From Alopecurus myosuroides (taxonomy: Eukaryota > Streptophyta > Magnoliopsida > Poales > Poaceae), in contig CM054058.1 in the NCBI GenBank assembly GCA_028641055.1, positions 84,486,020-84,550,019 on the forward strand: DNA of 64,000 nt, given 5' to 3'. Under the pieces are notes generated by a model. It was given only the letters and a program-made list of their open reading frames with translations, did not search any database and had not been told where the DNA came from. How positions within the stretch are numbered: position 1 is the stretch's first letter; each line of letters opens with the position of its first letter. Below, piece by piece: positions 53,245 through 64,000 of the stretch. The position numbers and the translations under genes were made by a program.

Positions 53245-55785
53245 TGAAAGTGCATGGTGCCCCATATGTGGTTTTGGTAATTAATGACAATCCTTGTGGA
53301 CTAATTTTTGCATTGAGTTATCCTTTTAGATCTTGTCCATGGGAAATAATAGAGTTCATATGTTGAACTCTATTAGCTTCCGTGATGGCCATTGTTATAT
53401 TCAAGGATTTATATGAACGATGGTCATGATTTGAGTTGTGCTATTTCTAGTGTGTCTTGAAGAAAAGGATTAGGTTATCTTTCATGATTATCTTCAAGAC
53501 ATCATTATTTTAAGTGAGAAGAAAAGATACAAGGTTGATCAAGCAAGTGATCAACACACAAAGCTATAAGATGTACCAAGTGGGATTGTGTATCTCGTGG
53601 TATGGTAATAATTTGATCATATAGCTTTGTGAACTAACCCATAATATGTGTGTGTGGCATATCTATGTGTGGTTAGGTATCTTTCCATGGGAATGCATCA
53701 AAAGGAAGATTTCATATAGCCCATGGTCTATGTTGTCGTCAAGCAGTGTTCGTTGTCAAGCTTGACGTGGAAGCTCAAGTGAGGCATCTCGAAGAAATCC
53801 TATCTTTGATGCTTTCCACCCTTTTGGAGATTGTGGCCTTCTGAAGATTTTCCGAGAAGGGTCTCTCCCATAATGGTCTATGGGGGAGCTAGTCTCTCCC
53901 ATAATGTTGTATGGGGGAGCAACTTGCAAGTCTTCGTCAAGCAGAGCTTGTGCTAGCAAGCGCGATCAAGAAAGAAGATCCAACTTGAGAGAGAGTCAAG
54001 ATCGTCATCATCTATCTCAAGTGGAATGCTCAACGCAAAGGTATTATCTTGATAGGTTTTCTATTTTACCGGTCTCGTGTCTTTGGGAGACCGGGTTATA
54101 GGATAGATAGTCGTACTATCAAGAGGGGCTCTCAGTTGAGTAACTTGATCGAATCGTTATGGAGAGTTCAAAACTTTGCATACTTGGCATATCATCTTTC
54201 TTGGTTCTTATTTTTGTTTTGTCTCCTTTGGGTTTTGGTGCTTGTCGTGATCTTCATGACAAGCCAAGGTTTATCGAAAACGGTTTTGGTAAGAAAAACT
54301 TGTTGCGTTTTCGGTGGTGAAAGAAATCCGGTTCATCTTTGAGAATGTTTGGATACTCCTTGTTGTTATCTTTCCAACCCAATTGGATTCACCTCTTTAG
54401 GAGTTCATTCGCAAAAGCTATGCTCGTTTCGGTGATGGAGGTTTTACCGGTTGTTCCTTTTAGAGAGGTTAATTTTTCTACATTTGGTTTTAATTTCCAT
54501 CGTTGGGCAGTGATGTTTCTCTGTATGATCTTGTAGATATTTTTGTTGCAAGCGCAACGAACCAAAGATCATGCAAAACGGAGTCCGAGCGCAAAAGTTA
54601 TGAACGTTTTAGTGTTGGTGTTTCTACTGTTTTCGTCAGTCCGGAATCTCCAGAATTAGGGCTGGAATCTCCGGCTATCCGGAGTCTCCGGTGTTTAGTC
54701 CGGAGTCTCCGGACCAAAACACCCCCATGGGTTGCTCCAATGGTGTCACCCGTTGTCTAGGGTCCGGAGAGTGTCTGGAGTCTCCGGTTCAGACCGGAGT
54801 CTCCGGTGCAACGACTCTTTTTCGTGGGGACCTATAAAAGGCCCCCTTCTTCCCCAAAGAGCCAGGTCTTCTAAGCACGAATTTTCCCACTCTCTCTCCT
54901 CCATTGTTGACCTTGGAAATCTTTTCCTTCTCTCAATTCCTCCCATGATTCTTTCATATCTTTGAGGGAAAAGAGAGAGGAGATCTAGATCTACATTTCC
55001 ACCAATCCATCTTCCTTCTTAGTGAGGGAAACCTAGTGGATCTTGATCTTGGAGTTCTTGGTGTTTCTCCTCCATTTTTCTTCCTCTCTTATTCCCCCAT
55101 AAGCATTTGTTGCTTTGTTGGAATTTGAGAGTGAAGGATTTGAGCACTTGTGCTCTTGCCATTTGCATCGGTTTGCTCTCTCCACGAGGATTCGTGGAAG
55201 TTGAAAGTTTGTGATCTTGTTACTCTTGGTTCTTGGACCCTAGACGACTTGTGGTGTTCTTGGGAGCCTCCAATTGAGTTGTGGATGTGTCCCCCTAGAT
55301 TGTGGTGACACCGAGAGGCTCCAATTAAGTTGTGGATGCGTGCCTCGGGTTTGAAGGTTGCCAATAGTGGAAGGTGAACTAGGCCTTTGTGGCGGGGTTC
55401 ATCAGAGAATAGGGCAAGGCCTTTGTGGCGTTGAGTAGGCCTCTTGTGGCGAGCTCACACCCCTCCAACGAGACGTACTCCTCTTGTGGGAGGAACTCGG
55501 GAATACATCATCGTCTCTGTGTGCCTCGGTTATTTCTATACCAGAGCTTTTTACTTATGCAATTTACATTGTGATAGCCTTCGTGCTTGAAGTTATATAT
55601 ATTGTTATCACCTTGTTACTTGTCTTGCTTAGCATAAGTTGTTGGTGCACCTAGTTGACCCTAGAATATTTAGGATGTGTGCTTGTTAATTTAAACACCT
55701 AGTTTATTTCTGCATTTAGCAAGCCTTAACTGGAAAGGTTTTAATCGCCTATTCACCCCCTCTAGGCGACATTGTTGTCCGTTCA
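53245..55785 (+). repeat. 3' LTR of the copia-like element, full length
   Basis: 2541 bases, TG...CA. It contains the promoter lost from the 5' LTR, and a run of palindromic CCGGAGTCTCCGG units between about 54640 and 54810. Confidence 0.88.
54833..54840 (+). promoter_or_regulatory. LTR TATA box
   Basis: TATAAAAG, followed by GCCCCCTTCTTCC, directly after the CCGGAGTCTCCGG palindrome run. This is the likely U3 core promoter; it is absent from the shortened 5' LTR. Confidence 0.65.
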
Positions 55786-55931
55786 GACGTTCACATGACA
55801 CCAATAGAAGAATAACACCACAACTTTAATATTACTCAACATTACTTCACTACAACTTGACTTCTCCCATGTCCTCAAGAACAACACGAACTACTCACAA
55901 CACATCATATGGATCATGATCATAGGTGATA

Positions 55932-58305
55932 CACTACAAGAAAACAGTCATGTAAAGACGCTGCCCATGATACGCTTTTACTTTCGTCCCTACATCCGTA
56001 GTGGATCTATGTGTTGAGACGTTGCTTGAGACGCACCATATATCGTCCTAAACTTTTGGCTTAATATCTCCAAGTCCCGGTTTCCTTGTTGGCCGGAGGG
56101 CAGTTGTTATATTCCCCACGACCGAGCTTCTCACCAAGCCCTAGGAAAATTAATGGGGCCGCCGCCGCCGGTGTCTCCCTGGGACCCTCGCGTCCTCCTC
56201 ATCTCTCCCTCTCCTAGTCGGAGAGCTATTCCCAGGAAGAACCGACAAGGTAAGATCCTGCCGCCAGTCTCATTCTTCTTTAACCCCTCCTAGATCTTTA
56301 ATTTATTGAAGAGACCATTTGTAGATGTCAGATCCGTGTAGCAGGTGTGCTCCGAGGACAAGCACCAGTATGCTACGGATGATGTGGATCAATCCGTTCT
56401 GAAGTATCTTCCAATTATCTCAATATATTTGGAGCCGAACAATGACGCAATCATTAGATTGTTTTCTTTATACGTGCATGAACACCCTAGGCTAATATGT
56501 GGAGCCAAGATCGGGCAGTGCACGCGAAGGCCCGCTTACAATTCTCTCAGATCTGGGAAGTTGCCTGCAGGCCATGTTCTGGGCTTCAGGCACAAGCCTT
56601 AATTGAATACGTGCACGGGTATAGCAATACTCACAAAGTGATTTGTGCCTCTTCTCTCAAACTAATTCTGGTAGGATTTGAGTTAGCCTGTTTCTTAAGA
56701 CTGCCACATCTTAGTACGGTTAGCTACTTCTTTAGATGGACACATATATTGTTTAAATTTATTTTTCTTGCTAAAAAAATAACTAGATAAGATTTGGCTA
56801 AAAGTTAAAGAATGTGTCGTTTCAATTATTTCAGCACCATTTCATTTCGCTTTTGTTGTGCCCGACTGATATAAGTATAGTATTGTGGCATCAAGATTTA
56901 ATTTGGTGAACTGATAGAACTGGAAGTGAACCATGACACGTATATTTTTGTCCGCTCAGCTTAACTACGAACTACGTGTTTATTTGTTGTGCAGCTTGGA
57001 GATGTTCTTTCTATTTTTGGCCAATCATTCTTGTGAACTGATAAAATTGGTAGATGATGTACACGCACAAGACAATAACAAGGTATGATATTTTGTGTTT
57101 TCTTCTAATTATGTTTCAACAGCTAGAGGAAACAGTTATCGAATTTTTTCAGATGTCCGATTTATCTAAGAGTGCAAAGACATAGTTAATCTTCTGCAAT
57201 ATTATTGTTTAATAGTACAAACACAAATTTGATGTAAATGGTGGCATGTCATCTTGGGCGCTAAACTGCCGTCTAGAAAGACTACATAAATAAATATTTC
57301 AAGGATAGTTGTTAAGTGCATTTTGTAGCTACTTTCTCTTGTCACATGTTCTGCACAAGTTAAAAACTACTACTCCTAGCAAATTGTTCTTCAGCATGTC
57401 TACACATGGGTTCCATAACTGACTTTCTTCCAGCAGGTATGCAGCATTATAAAAACAAGAAGCTGAAATAGCTTCGCCAAAAGATGGATACCGCCTCTGT
57501 TGGTAAAACACTGGTGGTATGTTCTTTATTGCGCCTATAAAAAGTGGAACTTCTGTTTGTTTCAGTTAACTTTGTCTACAACATAATTGTTTGTGAGGAC
57601 TTTACAAGCGACATGACAGAAGACTGCAAGGAAAATATACAAACGTTCCGAGCTCGTCTACCATTTCAACGTTCAGAAGCTACATTTAGTTTGTGAGAAT
57701 ATTTCAAGCAACACGAGAGAAGACTGCAAGGAAAATCTACAGAAGTGGCGAGCGAGTCTGCCATTTCACCCTGCAGAAGCTATATTCAGATTCAAATATT
57801 TCAATTAGCTAGAAGAAAATATGTAAGATCTCGATGATTTGGCTGACTCGACTGTAATTCTGTAAGGAATGTACGGTTCAAATGTAATGTACGAATATTC
57901 TAAGGAAATAAAGATAACCTTTTCTCCCAAAGAGTGCACTTGGTTTTTTCGTTGTGATATCTTCTGTGATATTTTGATATGAACGGACAATTTGGTTATA
58001 ACTAAAAATAAATTAAATCCTGTAAAAATGAAAATGTCTTAAGATTCTTATGGACGTAATGATATTGTGTAGAGACGTCATATAAGAGAATCTCGTACAA
58101 CGTCTTTATGATGATAGACATGCTTTATGATCGTCTCATGTTTTTCTAGACACGTTACTAATGCGTCTTTACGGAACTTGAGACGGTGCATAAGAAGACG
58201 TTCCTAGGACGTTATACAAAAGCGACTGTACACTCTTGTAGGGATGAATTATTGCGTCTTTATCACCTAAACTGAACGTCTCCCTATGTCTTTTTTGTTG
58301 TAGTG
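55932..58305. mobile_element. Non-autonomous CACTA element, 2.37 kb
   Basis: Ends CACTACAAGAAAAC (left) and CACTACAACAAAAAAGAC (right, inverted), flanked by the 3-bp duplication ATA at 55929-55931 and 58306-58308. GAGACG/CGTCTC-type motifs cluster near both ends. No transposase. One plus-strand open frame (56345-56602) starts MCSEDKHQYATDDVDQSVLK and looks gene-like, but I do not recognise it; it could be captured host sequence. Confidence 0.9.
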
Positions 58306-59699
58306 ATATAATGGATGATAACAATCTGGTCATAAAGTGAAAAAAACGATAAATCTCACAAGCATCAACTACTATCAAGTAATCCACACCGGGAGAGAGA
58401 TCTAATGCAAAACAACAATGGAAGCCCCTAATTGTTACAACGGTATGAAGGTGGATGACGAGGGTGATGGTTCTGATGGTGATGACGATGATGATGACGA
58501 TCTTGATGATGCCCGGAGTGATGACGGTGACGATGGCGGCGATTTCCCCTCTCCGGAGAAGAATTTCCCGACAGATTTGTCCCTGCCAGAGAGCTTTTCT
58601 CTCTCGGGTGTTTTCCGCCCCGAGGCGGCGGCGGAATAATTCTTCGATGATGGAATGAGGCTTAGGGATTCCTCGGGGGCAGGCACGCAGAAAATATCCC
58701 CCAGAGGTGGGCCAGGGTGGCCACACCTATAGGTGGCGTGGCCAAAGGGGTGCCGCGCCACCCCATGGTGCGGGCCCCCTTGTGGCTCTCCTTCTGGCTG
58801 TGTTCCTCCTCTGAAATTTTAGGACAACCCCGGTGTCCCACTTCTTTTTCTGATCTTCTGAAATACGGTATCCCGACGATGCTTTTTCCATCAGATTCCT
58901 GGTCCCGGTGTTTATTCTCCAAAAATTATAAAACATGCAAATTAAGATAAAATAACACAAGAGATGCATCATAACATGGAATGTACCGATGAATAACAGA
59001 AAAATATGATATAAAATAGTGATGCAAAATGGACGTATCACACCGTTAGTGGCATCAACCTTACGAAGGCCCTCTTTCTCCTACTGGATTGATAACCCTG
59101 GTTCTTAACTAAGGGGAAAATTCCTACTGCTGTACTCATCACACCCTCCTCTTGGGGTCTCCCAACGCAAGCATCAGGGATATTTTCTGGCGCCGTCGCC
59201 GGGGACTTAATCAGCATCAAGAAGCCTCCCCGTCAAGGCACCATCAGAGCGTAGCAAGGATTTTCTGGCGCCGTTGCCGAGGAGAAGGAAGTCTTCTGGC
59301 AAGGGGAGCCTCTCACTCTCAACCTCTTTATTTTGTTTATATTCTTGTTTTTATTTTTTGTCTTGTTTTTATTCTCTATATTAAAAACACAAAAAATTAG
59401 TTTACTTTATAGCATAGAAAGCAACTCAATTATTTTCAAGTGAAGTCTTATACTAGTTGTTATTTTTGCTTTATCATGCTTGCTATCAGTGTTTGATGTC
59501 TTTGAAACTAGATCTTATAGGCAAAGTGGGTTCACGGATGAACAATAAAAACATTATAAGGAACACCGCTTGTCACCAAAAGGGATACACGTATGGGAGC
59601 AAATTAATAAATTGCATGACTATGCTCTACTTATGATGTTACTTATTGCTATGATAAATCTTGCTGCTGTAGGAGGTATAAACACCTCCCTTTTCAATG

Positions 59700-60803
59700 T
59701 GAGTATAATGATAATATAACCATATCTTCTTATGTTAAGGGAAATTATGAATTATATGATGTGGAACAAATTGAAGAATTGATTGCTTTGGAAGGGTGCA
59801 TTCGAAATTGCCTATTTACTTGAAAGTATTGATGATGCACCTTATAAATACGAGATTTATGCTATACTTGAATATTGCTTTGATAATTACAAGGATTATA
59901 ATTACTACATATTGGAATATCTTAATAAATTCTCTCAACCTAAGGAAGAGACTAATGCCTTGAAAGAACCTATGGAAGATGAAACTGCTGAATCTAGAAG
60001 CTCATTGCATGAAAAAGAGGAGGAGAGTGATGAGCATGAGGAGGAACTACCTCCCAATGATAGTAACTCTTTAACTCATACATTATTTTATGAAATTAAT
60101 ACTTGCTATACTTGTGACCTTGATACTACTATGAATGAAACTTGTGAGAATGATATTGCTACTGTTATTTATGATAATCCATGCTACTTTGATAAATCCT
60201 ATTAGAATCCCTGTATTTATTCCAACTATTGATATGCATGATAATGAGGAACTTTGTTTAGAAAATTTATATGATAATGCTCTTGATGATGGTCCTATGT
60301 TACTTGATGTTATAAACCATAATACTATTGATAATAGGATTGCTATAATATATCCTATACCTTTTATGAGTGATCAATCATCTTGTTTTTCTATTGCTAA
60401 ATGTGTGAAAAAAGAGGATCTGATTTTAAATTTTGATCCCACTATTTTTGAGCTTGATATGAATTGTGTGATTTTAAACCATGACAAACATGCTTTATGT
60501 GATAATTATGTTGTTGAGTTTGTTCATGATGCTACTGGAAATTATTATGAGAGAGGAATATATGGTTGTAGGAATTTTCATGTTACTAAAACACCTCTCT
60601 TTTTGTTGAAAGTTTTGAAATTGCTCTTGTTCTACCTTCCCATAATTTCTAGTTTGAGCTTCTTTAATTTATTTTATTACAAGATTCCTATGCATAGGAA
60701 GTGGGTTAGACTTAAATTTGTTTTATACTTGCCTCTTGATGCTCTCTTTTTCTTAACTCATATTTCTTACGTCATCATTTTCTGGCTTTCTATGCCTAGC
60801 TGA
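59700..60803 (+). pseudogene. Broken reading frame of the Athila-like element
   Basis: Three segments in different frames: YELYDVEQIEELIALEGCI (about 59740-59820), then GAFEIAYLLESIDDAPYKYE to CYFDKSY (59783-60205), then NPIRIPVFIPTIDMHDNEEL and onward (to 60803). The last part ends in hydrophobic stretches (LKLLLFYLPIISSLSFFNLF, LDALFFLTHISYVIIFWLS). At least two frameshifts. Acidic composition; no known domain recognised. An env-like or gag-like role is speculation. Confidence 0.55.
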
Positions 60804-60809
60804 AAGGCG

Positions 60810-63404
60810 TTAAAGAAAAGCGCTACCGGGAGACAACCCGTTTTATTTCTCTGTTTTCCTTTGTTTACTTTGGTGTTATTTGCACCTAGGTGTTTTCTAT
60901 TTACTTAGCAACCCCGCTGTATCTTTTCTTTTGTGTTTTTTGTTGAGCCAAGTAAAGCCTCTATTAGAAAGTTGACACTATATTTCGGATATCTGCGTAG
61001 GAAACAGATTTCTGCTGTCTACCGTTAATTACGTATAAAATCACAGACAATTCAGAACTACCTAAGCTTTTTTGTGCTTAATACTGGGCTATATACTCAA
61101 ATTTTCTTAGTTTACCACGTTTTGATTTGAGCAACAGAAGATTTTCTAAAAAATCTATCTCTGCCCGATATTCTTTTTTGACAGATTTCTGCCAATTATT
61201 GCACTTGCATCTTAATTCTCATTATTTTGGTGTTCTTTTGAGAAAGAGAGTTTTAAAATAAGTTGTGAAAGTATCTAATATGTTTTTGAGTGCTAGTCTT
61301 GTGTTGAATCTGAACCATGTGAGTTTATTATTTCGATTGCACTAACGTTGCTAATGAAGATTGTGAGAATTTTGGTGTGAAGGAAGTTTTCAAGGGTCAA
61401 GAGAAGAGGATGATATGATGTGATCAAGAAGAGTGAAGAGCCTAAGCTTGGGGATGCCCCGGTGGTACATCCCAGCAAATTCTAAGAAGACTCAAGCGTC
61501 TAAGCTTGGGGATGCCCAAGGCATCCCCTTCTTCATCAACAAATTATCAGGTCACTTCTAGTGAAACTATATTTTTATTCGGTCACACCTTATGTGCTTT
61601 ACTTGGAGCGTATTTTATTTATGTTTTCAGTTTGTTTTTATTTTCATAATAAGATTTGTTGGATCCCAGCATTCTTTTATTGGAGAGTGACACACTCCGC
61701 TTTTTCATGAGAATACGTTGTATTCTTAGTTTCTGTCTGGCTGCTGCATTTAATTAGCTCATGTTTTGCATACATCTCTTATCAGAGCTGTTAGTTTTAG
61801 TAGTATTATATGAGTACTCTCATGTTTTATTGATGTATCAGAAAGAGTATTTTTTTTGAAACATATATTGTATGGTGCTTGCTGGGAAAAGAAAACTTCT
61901 ACTTGATGTAGAATTTATAACAGTACTAGTAGAAGCTTGTATAGACTGTCGCTAGAACTTTTTCATGCCATGCTAAATGTTATTTTAGTTTTAAAGCGTT
62001 GTGGTTATTCAGTAGCATGAATAGCCTTAAATAGCTGAGAGCATTTAATATGTCCTGAAAGATTCATGAGTTGTTCTTGTGATAGTAAAGCATCAATATA
62101 TGGTATTCTGTTTCGAATGTTTTATTTGGTTGACTTGGCACATGATCACACCATGTTTATGACTACAAACCAGTCACGAATAGCCTCCATGACCACTTAG
62201 TTTTTGAACTTGTGATACCACTTATGCTTTAATTAATGATGATTATGTCGTTGTGCATGATTATGGCTCTTATGCTCTCTTGATTTGTCGCTCCCAGTCT
62301 TCTGCTAGCCTCCAACTGTACTGAGTATGGAATTCTACTCGTGCATCCAAACTCCCTAAACCAAAGTTTTCCCGTTGTGTACACTATACCTACCTACACG
62401 TGGTATTTAACTGCCACTCCATGTAAATTGCTCATGTGTTACCTTTAAAACCTTCAAAACTATTCCTATTTTGTGTTCATGTTTTTGGTCATGCAGACGT
62501 CAATAGAGAATATTTATCTCACTTGTTGATTAGATTTCACACAATGGACTAGTGGCTTCATCCGCTTATCCAAATGATAGAAGAGCTGGCAGCGGGGTGC
62601 CCAGTCCCACATTAATACAAACAAATTCTCTTCACTATTTTTGCCCCTGATTTATCAGTCAAAGCATAATTGTGTAAACAAAAGAGAAAAGGGATGACCT
62701 TCTACACCAGTTGCGTCCTTCGCCATGGGAGCCGCTCTTGTGAATCCAGTTGGCTTGTGACATACTGTATTGTTTGTTTACCATTCGTTGACATTAGCAT
62801 ACACCTCTCCTAAAAAATAGACATTCCTCCACGGTGTGAAACTTTTAATACCTCTGTTTAATAAAATAAAAAGCTCTAGCACATGAGTGATCCCGCTTCC
62901 CTCTGCGAAGGGCCTTTCTTTTACTTTTATGTTAAGTATCTATCTTCTAACTTTATGCACAATTGAGAGAGGATTTTTGCCATTCTGAGTTCTATGTGCA
63001 TTTGTCCCATAAACATCAATAATTACTTCATGATGTGATATTATTTGTTCTAGTCGTCCTCTTGAACTTGGAAAGTGTCCTGGCATTTATGTTTTGTCCC
63101 ACTTTTAAGGACTAGCGAAATACCACTTTGCCATGCTTTCTCTATACTTGAAACAAACGTTTATCTTTCTTTGTATTATTATCCATGATCCTTTATTTAA
63201 TATACTCTTCGTGATGCAAAGTGATTGCTATGCTTTATTATTAAAGTTCTATTTATCATGTTTGTGTTTGAAGTTTTATGATCTCGGTGTGCATATGCTT
63301 TTACATTAGATTGATCAAGTTTATGATAGTAGCAAGTCACCTCAGAAATTAATGTTTTACCGTTTACCTACTCGAGGACGAGTAGGAACTAAGCTTGGGA
63401 TGCT
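60810..63404. other. Noncoding interior of the Athila-like element
   Basis: AT-rich. It begins with GCGTTAAAGAAAAGCGCTAC, a conserved-looking stretch after the frame, and contains the two TAAGCTTGGGGATGCCC copies. No gene. Confidence 0.5.
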
Positions 63405-64000
63405 TGATATGTCATAAACGTATCCCTAATTTCTGATGCTCCATGATCATATTATGCCAATTGCTACATGTTTTCTCCCTTATTTATAGCATTTTCATAC
63501 GTTTTCCGGGACTAACCTATTAACAAGATGCCAAGCGCTAGTTCCCCGTTTTCTGCTGTTTTTGGTTTCACAAAAGTTGTTTTGGAAACATTCTCGAAAT
63601 TGGACCCCACAAAGCCTGAAGTGCCTATTTTCCCCGGAAGCATCCAGAACACCGAAGAGGAGTCGAAGACGGGCAACAGGGGGTCGCACCATAGGCTGGA
63701 GGGGGCCCCCTGGTCGCGCCAGCTATGGGTGTGCGGCCCCCTGGCCTCCACCGCCTTTGCCCTTTCGCCTATTTATTCCCCCCGGATGGAAAACCCTGGG
63801 CACCTGCTAAAAAAACCCTGAAAAGTTCCACAGCCGTTGTCGTCGTCAACCCTAAATCAGGGGGTTCTGGAGCTGTCTCCCGGCACCCTTCCAGAGAGGA
63901 ATCATCAACAGAGGCTTCTACATCACCATGCCCGCCTCCGGAGTGATGCGTGAGTAGTTCATCCCTGGACTACGGGTCCATAAAAGTAGCTAGATGGTTG
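63405..64000 (+). repeat. 3' LTR start of the Athila-like element (truncated by window end)
   Basis: Begins TGATATGTCATAAACG after the purine-rich tract; GC-rich in the middle with a CCTATTTATTCCC TATA-like box near 63767. The end lies outside the window. Confidence 0.7.

Larger units (their letters stand above)
46754..55785 (+). mobile_element. Copia-like gag-only LTR retrotransposon, 9.0 kb
   Basis: The TSD GACGT flanks it at 46749-46753 and 55786-55790. The element begins TGTAAGTGCG and ends CCGTTCA. The 5' LTR is 46754-47412, the 3' LTR 53245-55785. A primer-binding site (GATATCAGAGCC) follows the 5' LTR directly and fits initiator tRNA-Met; a purine tract (AAAATGGGGGAGA) precedes the 3' LTR. 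The interior codes only for a decayed gag (47466 to about 49771); the following 3.4 kb has no protease, integrase, reverse transcriptase or RNase H. It is therefore a non-autonomous, large-derivative-type element inserted in the Athila-like LTR. Confidence 0.92.
45451..59040 (-). mobile_element. Athila-like gypsy retroelement fragment: one LTR plus gag, with nested insertions
   Basis: Read on the minus strand, the LTR begins TGATACGTCCATTTTGCATC (59040) and ends CTTGTGGGTCATCA (46140). It is followed by GGACTA and the primer-binding region TTTTCTGGCGCCGTTGCCGG, complementary to tRNA-Asp as in Athila-like elements. Removing the two nested elements and their duplications (9037 and 2377 bases) leaves an LTR of about 1.49 kb. 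Internal sequence survives only to about 45450, within gag; the rest of the element and its second LTR are absent here. Confidence 0.85.
59041..64000 (+). mobile_element. Athila-like non-autonomous retroelement, running off the window
   Basis: It begins with a leader or LTR remnant containing two primer-binding-type sequences (TTTTCTGGCGCCGTCGCCGG near 59182 and TTTTCTGGCGCCGTTGCCGA near 59261). A broken reading frame of unknown function, AT-rich DNA with two copies of TAAGCTTGGGGATGCCC (61443 and 61501) and a purine-rich GGAACTAAGCTTGGGATGC before the 3' LTR at 63405 follow. No polymerase genes. Confidence 0.75.

Noticed and set aside
58418..58761. Asp-rich frame and its complement (Ser-rich)
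   Set aside because: It lies in the Athila-like LTR; the GATGACGAT repeat makes acidic translations by chance.
1..64000. CRISPR array, bacterial operons or phage
   Set aside because: The sequence is eukaryotic throughout: introns, TATA promoters and plant transposons, with no spaced identical repeats of CRISPR type.

Overview
This is plant nuclear DNA, almost certainly from a cool-season (pooid) grass. The signs are spliced genes with GT-AG introns and TATA boxes, an AP2-B3 transcription factor, a FAR1-type gene, and nested grass transposons: CACTA elements with matching 3-bp target duplications, a gag-only copia-like element, and Athila-like gypsy elements primed at a TTTTCTGGCGCCGTTGCC-type site. 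No tRNA, rRNA or CRISPR feature was found.

Region 1 (about 1-29,300) is an island of small, rapidly evolving genes separated by AT-rich DNA. In order: an unrecognised three-exon gene (140-840); a RAV-like AP2-B3 reading frame with a disturbed 5' end (1246-2190); a 241-bp tandem repeat carrying a hAT-type MITE (2656-3921); a decayed minus-strand gene (3801-4169); a DUF4283-like gene (5607-6592); a small membrane protein (7400-7825); an unrecognised basic protein (9124-9659); a second DUF4283-like gene (10093-11050); a ULP1/C48-like gene broken by a stop (13592-17053); a gene with an RPA32-like OB-fold segment (17954-19392); an intact 13-exon ULP1-like gene with altered catalytic residues (20282-23557); and an intact six-exon FAR1-type gene on the minus strand (25683-28578). 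Several promoters carry E2F-like sites next to the TATA box. A third DUF4283-like gene lies at 44235-44890.

Region 2 (29,428-43,242) is one complete 13.8-kb CACTA element with TIRs starting CACTA and TSD TAT. Its genes run on the minus strand: a TNPD/TNP2 transposase with one internal stop, an intact four-exon gene of about 1191 codons (Ptta/En/Spm-like part followed by a ULP1-like part), and an 80-residue protein pairing an RNase H1 N-terminal/viroplasmin-type fold with a membrane tail. Hairpin-forming subterminal repeats lie at both ends and again inside the element, upstream of the second gene. The element sits inside a small multi-pass membrane-protein reading frame, whose two halves still match in phase across one copy of the TSD.

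Region 3 (45,450-64,000) is a nest. A minus-strand Athila-like LTR (46140-59040) was split by a copia-like gag-only element (46754-55785, TSD GACGT) and by a 2.4-kb non-autonomous CACTA (55932-58305, TSD ATA). A plus-strand Athila-like non-autonomous element follows and runs off the window. The 5' LTR of the copia-like element has lost about 1.9 kb including its TATA box, and the junction carries a short copied filler.

The features most worth following up are the membrane ORF split by the CACTA, the internal copy of the CACTA subterminal array, the cluster of ULP1-like proteins lacking catalytic residues, the three DUF4283-like paralogs, and the E2F-like promoter sites. All gene structures were inferred by reading splice sites and phases by eye; no transcript or database evidence was available.
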